DNA from: Burkholderiales bacterium
GTDB taxonomy: Bacteria > Pseudomonadota > Gammaproteobacteria > Burkholderiales > JAHFRG01
Reading direction: 5' to 3'
DNA: 43,085 nucleotides
NCBI GenBank assembly: GCA_035518095.1
Contig: DATIXX010000029.1
Location: forward strand, 1-43,085
Position 1 is the stretch's first letter; the number at the start of each line of letters is the position of its first letter. The notes under the pieces are model-generated. The model was not told the origin of the DNA and did not search any database. It saw nothing but the letters and a program-made list of their open reading frames with translations. Shown here one piece after another: positions 1-13,071 of the stretch. Made by a program: the position numbers and the translations under genes.

Positions 1-72
1 GCACAGGATAATGATCTCGCGGTTAAAGTGCCGGTACTTGAAAAGGATATTGAGGCTGCTCGAGGAAGTCAT
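1..72 (-). CDS. IS6-family transposase, N-terminal fragment cut by window edge
   Basis: The first 24 codons of a minus-strand gene begin at the ATG in 70-72 and run off the left edge. The visible peptide contains the segment FKYRHFNREIIILC, which resembles the start of IS6/IS26/IS240-type transposases (pattern FK-x-RHF-x-x-xII-L). These DDE enzymes move the element by cointegrate formation. The catalytic DDE residues lie outside the window, so intactness cannot be judged. A matching terminal repeat lies 56 bases upstream at 128-141, as expected for this compact family. The call rests on a short segment plus the repeat. It is good at family level only. Confidence 0.7.
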   Translation of the reverse strand, partial: MTSSSSLNILFKYRHFNREIIILC

Positions 73-127
73 AGCGGGCTCCGAGGACGAACCCAATCAG
101 TTTACGCTCCCAATGCTCCTTGATGTT

Positions 128-141
128 GTTGCACCAGAACC
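128..141 (-). repeat. Terminal inverted repeat of the IS6-family element
   Basis: On the minus strand this reads GGTTCTGGTGCAAC, matching the typical outer end of IS6/IS240-group elements. It defines the right boundary of the element at about 141. The partner repeat is outside the window. Confidence 0.6.
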
Positions 142-170
142 AAGAGAGAGAAGAAAAGCTGCAGACTAGC

Positions 171-260
171 TGGCGGAGAGGGTGGGATTCGAACCCACGA
201 TACGCTTGCGCGTATACCGGTTTTCGAGACCGGCCCGTTCGACCACTCCGGCACCTCTCC
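171..260 (-). tRNA. tRNA-Ser(CGA)
   Basis: Minus-strand cloverleaf. The acceptor stem GGAGAGG (260-254) pairs with CCTCTCC (181-175), followed by discriminator G at 174 and an encoded CCA at 173-171. The anticodon stem CCGGT/ACCGG encloses loop CTCGAAA, giving anticodon CGA, which reads UCG. There is a long variable arm (ATACGC-gcaa-GCGTAT) as in class II tRNAs, and a T arm with GGTTCGAATCC. It lies just downstream of serS on the same strand, so the serine tRNA sits next to the enzyme that charges it. Confidence 0.96.
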
Positions 261-306
261 GGTAGCGCGGCATTCTAGCATCAATTCGCAATTTTTTTAC
301 GCTTGG

Positions 307-1683
<1,377 letters not shown>

Positions 1684-2994
1684 CTAAGGCTTTTTCGCTT
1701 TTTTGTCGAGCTCGCTTAAACGCTTTAAATGTTCCGCAATCTTCGCTTCAAGTCCGCGGTCCGTGGGATGATAGAAGGTCTGCGCCGGCATGCCGGCCGG
1801 AAAATAATTTTCTCCGGCGGCGTAGGCTTCCGGTTCATCGTGCGCGTAGCGGTAATCCTTGCCAAAGCCCATGTCCTTCATTAACTTGGTCGGCGCGTTG
1901 CGTAAATGCTCGGGAACCGGCCGCGATTTGTCTGCGCCGATAAAGTGGCGCGCGTCGCTGAACGCGGTGTACACGGAGTTGCTCTTGGCGGTGCACGCAA
2001 GGTAAATCACTGCCTCGGCCAGCGCAAGCTCGCCTTCGGGACTACCCAGGCGCTCATACACTTCGCAAGCGTCCAAGGCAATTCGCAAGGCACGAGGATC
2101 TGCCAGGCCCACGTCTTCCGCCGCCATGCGTACCAGCCGCCTGCCGATATAGCGTGGATCCGCCCCACCGTCCAACATACGGCACATCCAGTAGAGAGAC
2201 GCGTCGGGATTCGAGCCCCGCACCGATTTATGCAGGGCGGAAATCTGGTCATAAAATGCGTCCCCGCCTTTGTCAAACCTTCTGACACTTTGCGCCAGCA
2301 CATTTTGGATATATTGCGCGCCGATCTGCGTAGTTTGATTCTGCTCAACGGCGGTAGCTAGATGCTCCAGCATGTTGAGCAGTCGTCTGGCGTCGCCATC
2401 CGCGTAGCCGATCAGCAGAGACTTTGCTTCCGGGCTAAAGCTCGCGCTTGGAATGGCGAGTTTTCGCGCGCGTTCGAACAAAATCTCCAACTCCTCATCG
2501 CTCAGCGGGTGCAACACGTAGACTGCAGCGCGGGAAAGCAGAGCGCTGTTGACTTCGAACGACGGATTCTCGGTGGTAGCGCCTACAAATGTGACCAGCC
2601 CTTGTTCTACAAAAGGCAGGAACGCGTCCTGCTGTGCTTTGTTAAAGCGGTGCACCTCGTCAATAAATAATATGGTATGGCGTCCGGACTGTTGCAGGAC
2701 GAACTCGGCTCTTTCAACTGCCTCGCGGATATCCTTGACGCCGGCAAGCACCGCGGACAGAGCAATAAATTCGGCATTGAAAATGCTGGCCATCAGCCGC
2801 GCCAGCGTCGTTTTCCCGGACCCCGGCGGCCCCCATAGTATCATCGAATGCGGCTTGCCGGATTCGAACGCCAGCCGTAACGGTTTGCCTTTGCCAAGCA
2901 GATGCGTTTGACCGATCACGTCTTCAAGACGCTGCGGGCGCAGGCGATCGGCCAACGGCGCGGCAGGCACTTTTCGCTCGAACAAATTACTCAC
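1684..2994 (-). CDS. rarA: Replication-associated recombination protein A (RarA/MgsA AAA+ ATPase)
   Basis: RarA is a clamp-loader-like AAA+ ATPase acting at stalled or gapped replication forks together with SSB. With the chosen GTG start the protein has 436 residues and opens VSNLFERKVPAAPLADRLRP, like the MSNL opening of E. coli RarA (447 aa). Walker A GPPGSGKT lies near residues 55-62 and Walker B LFIDEVHRF near 109-117. The segment GATTENPSFEVNSALLSR follows at about 138-155. The C-terminal helical tetramerisation region contains GADPRYIGRRLVRMAAEDVG. An in-frame ATG at 3028-3030 would add 12 residues inside lolA. I prefer GTG 2992-2994, which overlaps the lolA stop by 8 bases and suggests translational coupling. 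Confidence 0.95.
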   Translation of the reverse strand: MSNLFERKVPAAPLADRLRPQRLEDVIGQTHLLGKGKPLRLAFESGKPHSMILWGPPGSGKTTLARLMASIFNAEFIALSAVLAGVKDIREAVERAEFVLQQSGRHTILFIDEVHRFNKAQQDAFLPFVEQGLVTFVGATTENPSFEVNSALLSRAAVYVLHPLSDEELEILFERARKLAIPSASFSPEAKSLLIGYADGDARRLLNMLEHLATAVEQNQTTQIGAQYIQNVLAQSVRRFDKGGDAFYDQISALHKSVRGSNPDASLYWMCRMLDGGADPRYIGRRLVRMAAEDVGLADPRALRIALDACEVYERLGSPEGELALAEAVIYLACTAKSNSVYTAFSDARHFIGADKSRPVPEHLRNAPTKLMKDMGFGKDYRYAHDEPEAYAAGENYFPAGMPAQTFYHPTDRGLEAKIAEHLKRLSELDKKAKKP

Positions 2995-3607
2995 CGACAA
3001 TATCAGCACCCTTTGGAGGAGTGAATTCAAACAATTTTGGGCTCAAGCGGGGATTTAGCTCCAATTCAGAGAAATGCAAAATGGTGGTTTGTCCGAAGCG
3101 ATCACGCAGTTCCATGACCTGCAGGCCGGATTTATCGAATCCCATGCGTATGCTCTCGAATGACGCATCTTCCGTTTTCGGCAACGCTTGCAGCCACTCC
3201 AGACCGTTTTGAGTGCCGTCATCCTTAAGGTTAAACTCCTTTTCGATTTCATTGCTGCCGGCAAGCAATGCGGCCGGGCTTTGGCCCAACGCTTGATCAA
3301 GTTTTTTGACAGTAACCTGATTCAGTTCCGGATCGTATACCCAGAGTTTTTCGCCATCGCCCACGATTAGCTGCGCGTAGGGTTTTTGGTAACTCCAGCG
3401 GAATTTGCCGGGACGCGAGAACTCCATGGTGCCGTTCGATTTCTGTACGCTGCGGCCGTTCTTATCCAGGAGTTCCTGGTTGAATTGCGCCTTCCCCGTG
3501 GTGGTATGCCGGATAAACTCTTTTAACCTATCAATGCTCGAAGCGTCTGCCGGAGACAAGCCGCCAAGCGCGAAAAGTAAGGCGGCGGCAATACCGGCTT
3601 TTTTCAT
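2987..3607 (-). CDS. lolA: Outer-membrane lipoprotein carrier protein LolA
   Basis: LolA is the periplasmic chaperone that takes lipoproteins from LolCDE and hands them to LolB at the outer membrane. The protein has 206 residues with a Sec signal peptide (MKKAGIAAALLFALGGLSPADA, cleavage near residue 22-23). The mature part shows the family pattern: a start like SSIDRLKEFI-TTGKAQF, then the half-barrel segments SRPGKFRWSYQKPY, GEKLWVYDPELNQVTVKKLDQAL and a C-terminal LSPKLFEFTPPKGADIV. A good Shine-Dalgarno sequence (GGAAGGA) precedes ATG 3605-3607. It sits between ftsK and rarA, the usual betaproteobacterial and gammaproteobacterial order, and its stop overlaps the rarA start. Confidence 0.96.
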   Translation of the reverse strand: MKKAGIAAALLFALGGLSPADASSIDRLKEFIRHTTTGKAQFNQELLDKNGRSVQKSNGTMEFSRPGKFRWSYQKPYAQLIVGDGEKLWVYDPELNQVTVKKLDQALGQSPAALLAGSNEIEKEFNLKDDGTQNGLEWLQALPKTEDASFESIRMGFDKSGLQVMELRDRFGQTTILHFSELELNPRLSPKLFEFTPPKGADIVGE

Positions 3608-3713
3608 TAATCCTTCCGCAGCCCCTGGGTATCGGCCACCGCGTCGCGTTTGAGCGTGATGATGGTCGTCGAAAGAGAACTATTCATGACATTTATCTAC
3701 CACCATCCCGTGT

Positions 3714-6026
3714 TTAGAATGCCGGCTTGCGGGAAGAGTACGCCGCCGAATCGCCCGCGGGCGCCAATACTTCCCTATTGCCGTTGCTCTGCATGCCGGA
3801 AACCAGACCTCCCCGCTCCATCTGTTCGATCAATCGCGCAGCGCGATTGTAACCGATGCGCAAGTGCCGCTGCACCAGCGAAATCGATGCGCGGCGCGAT
3901 TTTAAAACGATTGCCACCGCTTCATCATAAAGCGGATCGGATTCCGAAACAGAACCGGAGGCTTCGTCGTACAAATCCGCCTCCTGGCCTTCCAATACGT
4001 CGTCCACGTACTGCGGCGCGCCCAGTGCTTTCAAATAATTTACTACCTTGTGCATTTCTTGGTCTGAGACATACGCACCGTGCACCCGCTGTGGATAGCC
4101 CAACCCCGGCGGCAGATAAAGCATGTCCCCTTGGCCGAGCAACGCCTCTGCTCCCACCTGATCGAGTATGGTGCGCGAATCCACCTTAGCAGAAACCTGG
4201 AAAGCGATGCGGCTCGGTATATTCGCCTTGATAAGTCCGGTGATCACGTCCACCGAGGGTCTTTGCGTTGCCAATATCAAGTGCACGCCTGCGGCGCGCG
4301 CTTTCTGCGCAAGGCGGGCGATCAATTCTTCAACTTTCTTGCCCACCACCATCATCAGATCCGCCAATTCGTCAATAACCAGTACAATCAGCGGCATTTG
4401 TTCAAGGCGCTCGGGATTATTCGGGGTAACAGTGAACGGATTGGTGAGCGGCGCCCCGGCTTTTTGCGCGTCGCGGACTTTCTGGTTATATCCCGCAATG
4501 TTGCGCACGCCCAGGTTTGACATCAGCCTGAAGCGCCTATCCATTTCGCCTGCGCACCAGAGCAGCGCATTGGCCGCCTGCTTCATATCCGTCACTACCG
4601 GCGCAAGCAAATGCGGGATTCCTTCGTACACCGAAAGCTCCAGCATCTTGGGGTCAATCAATATCATGCGCACTTGGGCTGGCGATGCCTTGTATACAAG
4701 GCTCAATATCATGGCGTTGATTGCCACGGATTTGCCAGAGCCGGTCGTGCCCGCGACCAGTATATGCGGCATCCTGGCGAGGTCGGCAACCACCGGGTGC
4801 CCGCTGATATCCTTGCCCAACGCGAGGGTTAGCGGCGATGTCATCTCGGCGTAGGCCTGGGAGCTCAGGATTTCCGAAAGCCGGACCACCTGACGCTCGG
4901 GATTGGGAATTTCAAGACCCATGCAGGCCTTGCCCGGAATGGTCTCCACCACGCGAATGCTCACCACAGACAACGCTCGCGCGAGGTCCTTCACTAGATT
5001 AACGATCTGGCTGCCTTTTACTCCGACCGCGGGCTCAATCTCGAAGCGCGTGATTACCGGGCCCGGATATGCCGCGATTACCTTCGCCTCCACGCCAAAA
5101 TCCAGCAGTTTTTTCTCAATAAGTCGCGAGGTGAATTCCAGCGTGTCGGCAGACAACGCCTCAACTTCCTCGCCCGCCTTGTCGAGCAGGTGTAATGGCG
5201 GCAAGGGCGTGTCCGGCAGGTCTTCGAACAGCGGCACCTGCTTCTCGCGCTCGGCGCGCGAGGACTTCGGAATTTCTGCAACCGGCGGTTCGATGTGAAG
5301 CGGCTGGTGGTCCTCGAAGCGTCTCTTTTCCACTTCAACGAACACCTCGCGCCGGCTCAACGCCTCCTTGCCTACGCGCCTATCGCGCCAGTTGCGCAAC
5401 GAATGGATAACGAACAAGTAGCCATCTTCAATTAAACCTCCCACACCCTCGAACAGCTTGATCCAGGAGAGCCCGCTAAATAGAGTAAGGCCTATGGCTA
5501 TCAGCGTCAGCAGAATTAGGGTGCCTCCGATAAATCCCAAAGCAGTAACTGCAGCCTTGCTGATTATTCCACCCAGCATGCCTCCGGGTGCGAGAGGCAG
5601 CACCGCTTTAATGCTGTAGAAGCGCAATGCTTCCATTCCGCTGCTGGCAATGAGCAGAATGACAAACCCGCACGCGGCAACGACAAACGAGCGGCGATCA
5701 CTGAGTCCCACACTGTCAATGCGTTTGTAACCCCACCAGGTGGCGAACAGAAGAAACACGACCCACCAATAAGCGGAGATTCCGAAGAGATAAAGCAGAA
5801 TATCGGCAAGCCAAGCGCCAAAACGACCCCCCAAGTTGTGCACCTCGGTAACCTGGCTGAATTGTGACCAAGCGGGGTCAAGCTTGTCGTAGCTTGTCAG
5901 CACCAGCGCAACGTACAGCGCCGCGGCGACCAGTGCCAGCCACCATGATTCACGCAGTAGCGCCGCAATCTTGGGCGGCAGCGGTTTGCGCGCGTCCGAT
6001 TTGGATCTGTTGTGGGGGGAAAGCAT
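3714..6026 (-). CDS. ftsK: DNA translocase FtsK
   Basis: FtsK is a septal, membrane-anchored motor that pumps chromosome ends toward dif and activates XerCD during division. The protein has 770 residues. Four hydrophobic segments lie at about 28-45, 72-98, 112-130 and 160-187. A short charged linker runs to about 300, much shorter than the linker in E. coli FtsK (1329 aa). The motor domain has Walker A GTTGSGKS (426-433) and Walker [15 protein letters not shown] (546-559). The C-terminal winged-helix gamma domain (about 703-765; [21 protein letters not shown]) reads the polar KOPS sequences. It heads the minus-strand ftsK-lolA-rarA-serS run. An extended -10 promoter lies just upstream at 6058-6066. 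Confidence 0.97.
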   Translation of the reverse strand: MLSPHNRSKSDARKPLPPKIAALLRESWWLALVAAALYVALVLTSYDKLDPAWSQFSQVTEVHNLGGRFGAWLADILLYLFGISAYWWVVFLLFATWWGYKRIDSVGLSDRRSFVVAACGFVILLIASSGMEALRFYSIKAVLPLAPGGMLGGIISKAAVTALGFIGGTLILLTLIAIGLTLFSGLSWIKLFEGVGGLIEDGYLFVIHSLRNWRDRRVGKEALSRREVFVEVEKRRFEDHQPLHIEPPVAEIPKSSRAEREKQVPLFEDLPDTPLPPLHLLDKAGEEVEALSADTLEFTSRLIEKKLLDFGVEAKVIAAYPGPVITRFEIEPAVGVKGSQIVNLVKDLARALSVVSIRVVETIPGKACMGLEIPNPERQVVRLSEILSSQAYAEMTSPLTLALGKDISGHPVVADLARMPHILVAGTTGSGKSVAINAMILSLVYKASPAQVRMILIDPKMLELSVYEGIPHLLAPVVTDMKQAANALLWCAGEMDRRFRLMSNLGVRNIAGYNQKVRDAQKAGAPLTNPFTVTPNNPERLEQMPLIVLVIDELADLMMVVGKKVEELIARLAQKARAAGVHLILATQRPSVDVITGLIKANIPSRIAFQVSAKVDSRTILDQVGAEALLGQGDMLYLPPGLGYPQRVHGAYVSDQEMHKVVNYLKALGAPQYVDDVLEGQEADLYDEASGSVSESDPLYDEAVAIVLKSRRASISLVQRHLRIGYNRAARLIEQMERGGLVSGMQSNGNREVLAPAGDSAAYSSRKPAF

Positions 6027-6057
6027 CCTTGCCTTGCAAACTCAACTTGCAGTTCCG

Positions 6058-6066
6058 ATTATATCA
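6058..6066 (-). promoter_or_regulatory. Extended -10 promoter for ftsK
   Basis: On the minus strand the bases read TGATATAAT, a perfect TATAAT with the TGn extension. It lies 32 bases before the ftsK ATG, giving a leader of about 25 bases. No good -35 is seen, which is usual for extended -10 promoters. This is a prediction from sequence only. Confidence 0.5.
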
Positions 6067-6214
6067 AGTTGAACGCACGACGCAGGGTAATTTATGCCCG
6101 AGCATTGAACAATACTCCCTGCCCGAGTGGCAGCGCCGCCAGCTTGAAGGCCCGGTCTTTTTCAAACTCGATGATGATATCTAGGCGTTCGGCTTCAACC
6201 CGGCCCTGCTGGGG

Positions 6215-6898
6215 TCACACTTTCGAAGCGCTTGCGGTCTTTCCCGGCATCCCTTCGTTGACTATGATTCTTCTGGCTTCGAAACGTATATGGCCGGAGA
6301 GTGCGAGATCTTTCAATATGCGGCTTACCATCTCACGTGATGCACCGATCATGTCCGCAAGGTCTTGTTGCGAGAGTTTTTCGCCGACGATCAACTTGCC
6401 GTCCTCCGGTTTGGCCAATTCAAGCAGGGTTCTTGCTACCCTGCCGTAAACATCCATCAACGCCAGACTTTGGATTTTTCTATCGGCGCTGCGCAGCCTC
6501 TGAATCAGCCCCTGAATGATCTTGAACGCCATTTGCGGATTGTGGGCGAGACAGTTAACGAAATCCCCTTTTGAAATCGCATATAGTTGGGTCGGCTCCA
6601 TGGCAACCACATCGGCCGAGCGGGGCTGTTGGTCCAGCAGCGCCATTTCTCCGAAAAATTCGCTTTTGCCCAAAATAGCCAGTATGACTTCTTTGCCACC
6701 GCCAGTGCTCAATACGACCTTCACCTTGCCGGAGGCGATGACATACAGCGCATCGGTCTTGTCACCCTCGTGCAAGATAATGGCGTGCTTGGCAAAATTT
6801 CTAGCCACAGCCACGCGCCCCATCGCTGTGAGCTCCTCTGCCTGCAAGCCCGAAAACAACGGAACATTTCCTAGTAGCTCATTTACAGATGTATTCAT
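6215..6898 (-). CDS. Crp/Fnr-family transcriptional regulator
   Basis: The protein has 227 residues. An N-terminal cyclic-nucleotide-binding beta-roll spans about 10-125, with a phosphate-binding-cassette-like segment FFGEMALLDQQPRSADV (81-97) that keeps the Glu and Arg-Ser of true cAMP/cGMP binders. A dimerisation helix follows, then a C-terminal winged helix with the HTH LSQQDLADMIGASREMVSRI (about 175-194). It has one cysteine (117), so it is not an iron-sulfur FNR. The R-E-M-V-S-R recognition helix resembles that of Crp, suggesting a TGTGA-type operator. It lies 45 bp downstream of the TpsB gene on the same strand and may be co-transcribed with it. Its ligand and targets cannot be read from sequence. 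Confidence 0.88.
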   Translation of the reverse strand: MNTSVNELLGNVPLFSGLQAEELTAMGRVAVARNFAKHAIILHEGDKTDALYVIASGKVKVVLSTGGGKEVILAILGKSEFFGEMALLDQQPRSADVVAMEPTQLYAISKGDFVNCLAHNPQMAFKIIQGLIQRLRSADRKIQSLALMDVYGRVARTLLELAKPEDGKLIVGEKLSQQDLADMIGASREMVSRILKDLALSGHIRFEARRIIVNEGMPGKTASASKV

Positions 6899-6943
6899 GA
6901 CGTTAATCCGCTAAAGTTTAGACTAGCCTAGCATGTTCTAATG

Positions 6944-8533
6944 CTAATAGACAAAAACTATTCCGACATGCGCGCGCTTACTCCAGCTTGTTTCGCTGCC
7001 GCCCGGGTGAAGCACTGTAGCAAAATCGGCACGCACTGCGAAATGTTTTTGGTCGAGGCGGACCCCGAAGCCCGTGCTGGAAATAAACTGGTTTGTTATT
7101 TCACCGGGCAAAGCATGGTTGCGCCACACATCACCGTAGTCGTAAAAAAGGAGTAAACGCGTGTGCACGTCCGGCAGCTGCAACTGGCCGCTGAGGTCGG
7201 GCGAATAGGCTTCCACCGTTCCTTGGTAGCCCGCATCGTCGATTATTTCACGCTCGTGGAAACCGCGCACGCTGTTGAATCCCCCGATGCCATACTGCAC
7301 ACCGGGGACGAGTGCATCCCGGGTCAGCTGTCCGTTAAACGCCGCGCGGAATTGGAAATCATACGGCAATGTCTGAAGCCCGGCCAAGCCAAACCCGACG
7401 ATGTGATAGGTATCGGTGGCGCCGGCGCGCGCCGCCTGGAAAGCCGCTTGGTTGCCACTGCCGCCTCCCGGTATATTCATCGAGTAACCGGCATTAAATG
7501 CGACCTCGGTAGTCGGTAGATGCCAGTTACCGAAATAGGTGACGCTCGCGGGGTGCACCGAAATGTTGGGAATCACTGAAATTGTCGTTCCGGACGTAAT
7601 CACATTATTCTTGAACGCCTCGTAGTTCAATCCGTAGGATAATTTTTGCTCGTAAATTTCCCCGACTCTGGGCAGCAAATTATTATAGCGCAGCAAAACG
7701 ATGGTGCCGCTACCGCTCACGTTAAACAGATTCTGAACCGTGCCGGAGTTAACATCGGAATACCCTGCGATGATATCGATGGAATCACCCAGCCGATAAA
7801 GCGGAACGTGGTAGCTGCCGCCGAAGATTTTTACGCTGTCTGCATGGTCGGGCGATGTCTGGCCCTGGAAAGTGAAAACATTATCCATATTGAAAAGATT
7901 TGAGATCTGGAAGCCGGCGCCCACGCGATAGGTGCCGGTCTGACTGTCCCCGGTGTTGTCGCCGTAGGCAAACACCTTCCACGGTTTTTCGTCTGTGACT
8001 TTAATGGTGGCATCAACGTCGCCAGGTTCCTTGCTGGATTTGAACAGCACCGCGGTTTGCTTTGACGGATTTTCATTCGCCACTCGAAGATCAGCAGCGA
8101 TATCGCGCGCATTGGGCGCGGAACCTTGCTTTAGGTGGGGTAGGCTCCCGCGTACATTTTCATCGTCATGGTGCTCGTTGCCTTGTATGGTAATCAACCC
8201 GATGCGCGCTTCGATGACCTTGAGCCGTACCACGCCCTTGTTCACCACCTGCTCGGGGAGAATTACTTTTACCGCGCGGTAGCCTTTTTTCTCATAGGCA
8301 TTCTGTAGCGCCTCTTGCGCCCGCTGTACATCGGTTATATCTTTTTGTTTGCCCGTATACCGCGAAACGATTTTTTCGACTTCGCTGGATTTCAGCAAGG
8401 TGTTGCCTTCGACGATAAAACGGGTGATATCAAAACGTGCTGGGGGCGGGGGTTTAGGTTCCTTCGCTGCGGCGCCAGTTGCTATCAAAGCCAATCCAAG
8501 GCAGGAATACATTATTATTCGTGCTTGCGCCAC
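6944..8533 (-). CDS. TpsB/ShlB/FhaC-family two-partner secretion outer-membrane transporter
   Basis: This Omp85-superfamily protein of 529 residues would export a large TpsA exoprotein across the outer membrane. A signal peptide ends near residue 23 (AAA-KEP). A proline-rich patch and a POTRA domain follow (about 34-118: FDITRFIVEGNTLL to LITIQGN), with a second POTRA-like region to about 180. The rest is alternating beta-strand barrel. The conserved loop-6 motif appears as FNSVRGFHERE (419-429). The GTG start at 8531-8533 is preceded by AGGAGG. An ATG seven codons in is possible but shortens the signal peptide. No TpsA partner (long, TPS-domain, repeat-rich) lies in the window, so this is an orphan transporter here. 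Confidence 0.88.
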   Translation of the reverse strand: MAQARIIMYSCLGLALIATGAAAKEPKPPPPARFDITRFIVEGNTLLKSSEVEKIVSRYTGKQKDITDVQRAQEALQNAYEKKGYRAVKVILPEQVVNKGVVRLKVIEARIGLITIQGNEHHDDENVRGSLPHLKQGSAPNARDIAADLRVANENPSKQTAVLFKSSKEPGDVDATIKVTDEKPWKVFAYGDNTGDSQTGTYRVGAGFQISNLFNMDNVFTFQGQTSPDHADSVKIFGGSYHVPLYRLGDSIDIIAGYSDVNSGTVQNLFNVSGSGTIVLLRYNNLLPRVGEIYEQKLSYGLNYEAFKNNVITSGTTISVIPNISVHPASVTYFGNWHLPTTEVAFNAGYSMNIPGGGSGNQAAFQAARAGATDTYHIVGFGLAGLQTLPYDFQFRAAFNGQLTRDALVPGVQYGIGGFNSVRGFHEREIIDDAGYQGTVEAYSPDLSGQLQLPDVHTRLLLFYDYGDVWRNHALPGEITNQFISSTGFGVRLDQKHFAVRADFATVLHPGGSETSWSKRAHVGIVFVY

Positions 8534-8568
8534 TAAGCCTCCTATCGCCCATGTTTCGTAGCGTAGTG

Positions 8569-8574
8569 ATTATA
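8569..8574 (-). promoter_or_regulatory. Possible -10 box for the TpsB gene
   Basis: A perfect TATAAT on the minus strand lies 36 bases before the GTG start of the TpsB gene. The region at -35 (around ATGCCT) is a poor match, so strength is uncertain. Confidence 0.35.
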
Positions 8575-8620
8575 AGACAATAAGCCCTAAAAAGGCATCA
8601 CTTCTGACCGAAAGCGTCGC

Positions 8621-8648
8621 TCGACAGCGTTGGCTATTGCTGTTAAAT
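8621..8648 (+). promoter_or_regulatory. Possible sigma-70 promoter for trxB
   Basis: TCGACA at 8621-8626 and TTAAAT at 8643-8648 are spaced by 16 bases and point toward trxB, about 100 bases before its start. Both hexamers are imperfect. The remaining 8534-8754 stretch shows no gene. Confidence 0.3.
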
Positions 8649-8742
8649 TCGCGCAAATTGTATTGGCCGCTCGTGAACGCCGCTTCGCTCGAGAACCGGC
8701 GCATTCTCAGTCAATCCATTTTTGCCATGCAATTCGAACTAG

Positions 8743-10265
<1,523 letters not shown>

Positions 10266-10326
10266 AGATCGAGCATGACGCGAAAAGGGACATATTTTCA
10301 CCGCTGACCGCCAAATACCAAACTCG

Positions 10327-12350
<2,024 letters not shown>

Positions 12351-12464
12351 TGCGCCAATATAACATTTTTCTCTTGCGCCACAGGAACCGAGCCGCCACA
12401 ATATTTAACTAATCCAACCACGCTTGGTCCCCCCAACAATCAAAATGAAGCCAATGAGCTTAAC

Positions 12465-13048
12465 ATGAAATTTTTTGAAGAATGGTTGTGGCAATATTAC
12501 GGCGCGCGTTTTTTTCTAATGTTCGATAACTATCACAGGGCTGCGGAAGCGCTGCATTTATCGCTCAATATCAATTCCCGGTTTCACCGCGGGTTAGTGA
12601 GCCTGGGCTTTATATATGCATCACTACAGCAGTATTCGGTAGCGGCACGCTATTTCGAGGATGCCCTGAGTATTAATCCTCAGGACGCCAAGGCCCTATT
12701 CAATCTTGGCTATGTTTAGGAAAAACAGCAGAACTACGGCCGCGCGATAGATATATTTCGGCAAGCCTTGGCTCTCGAGCCTACGATTGATCGCGCGTGG
12801 TTCGGCATGGGGTTAGCGTTTGTCGTATTGAAGCAGGACACCCAAGCGATCAATGCATTTCGTGAAGCGGCCAAATTACAACCGGTGAGCCCATATCCAA
12901 AATACGAAATGGGGATGGCGTACCACCGCCTTAACCAAACGGACAAGGTAGCGGATGTCATCCAACAGCTCAACGAATTCGACCCAAAAATGACAAAAAG
13001 CTCATTGACGACACCGGACTTTTACCCCCGGATGCATCCATCCGCTGA
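12465..13048 (+). pseudogene. TPR-repeat protein, broken by an amber codon and a one-base deletion
   Basis: From ATG 12465 the frame reads MKFFEEWLWQYYGARFF followed by TPR units (GLVSLGFIYASLQQYSVAA, then AKALFNLGYV). It stops at TAG 12717-12719 and continues in the same frame as EKQQNYGRAIDIFRQALALEP and two or more further TPR units. A CAG-to-TAG change explains the stop. Near the end a run of five A at 12995-12999 appears one base short. Adding one A gives KLIDDTGLLPPDASIR and a stop at 13046-13048, just ahead of the next gene. As it stands the frame instead runs to 13088 with an unrelated tail. The repaired protein would have about 194 residues. TPR proteins scaffold protein contacts. 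The specific role is unknown. Confidence 0.8.
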
Positions 13049-13071
13049 ATTTGCTTGTCAAAGCAATTGTC

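Larger units (their letters stand above)
1..141 (-). mobile_element. One end of an IS6-family insertion sequence
   Basis: The element comprises the transposase start (1-72), a short untranslated part and a terminal inverted repeat ending at 141. Read on the minus strand the end begins GGTTCTGGTGCAAC, close to the GGTTCTG-TGCAAA ends of IS6/IS240-group elements. The bases just outside (142-149, AAGAGAGA) would be one copy of an 8-bp target duplication. The other copy is beyond the window. The element lies about 30 bp past the 3' end of tRNA-Ser and its transposase points the same way as the tRNA-serS-ftsK cluster. Confidence 0.65.

Noticed and set aside
4168..4854. 228-codon open frame on the plus strand
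   Set aside because: It is antisense to the well-supported ftsK motor domain, has no family pattern, and is rich in Ser/Thr/Ala as expected for a shadow frame.
6215..6217. TGA after the Crp-type gene read as selenocysteine
   Set aside because: There is no SECIS-like hairpin that I can see and no family precedent. The 227-residue protein is a full-length Crp homologue without it.
12717..12719. Amber readthrough or pyrrolysine in the TPR gene
   Set aside because: The second lesion, a homopolymer indel near 12995, makes plain gene decay or sequencing error the simpler explanation.
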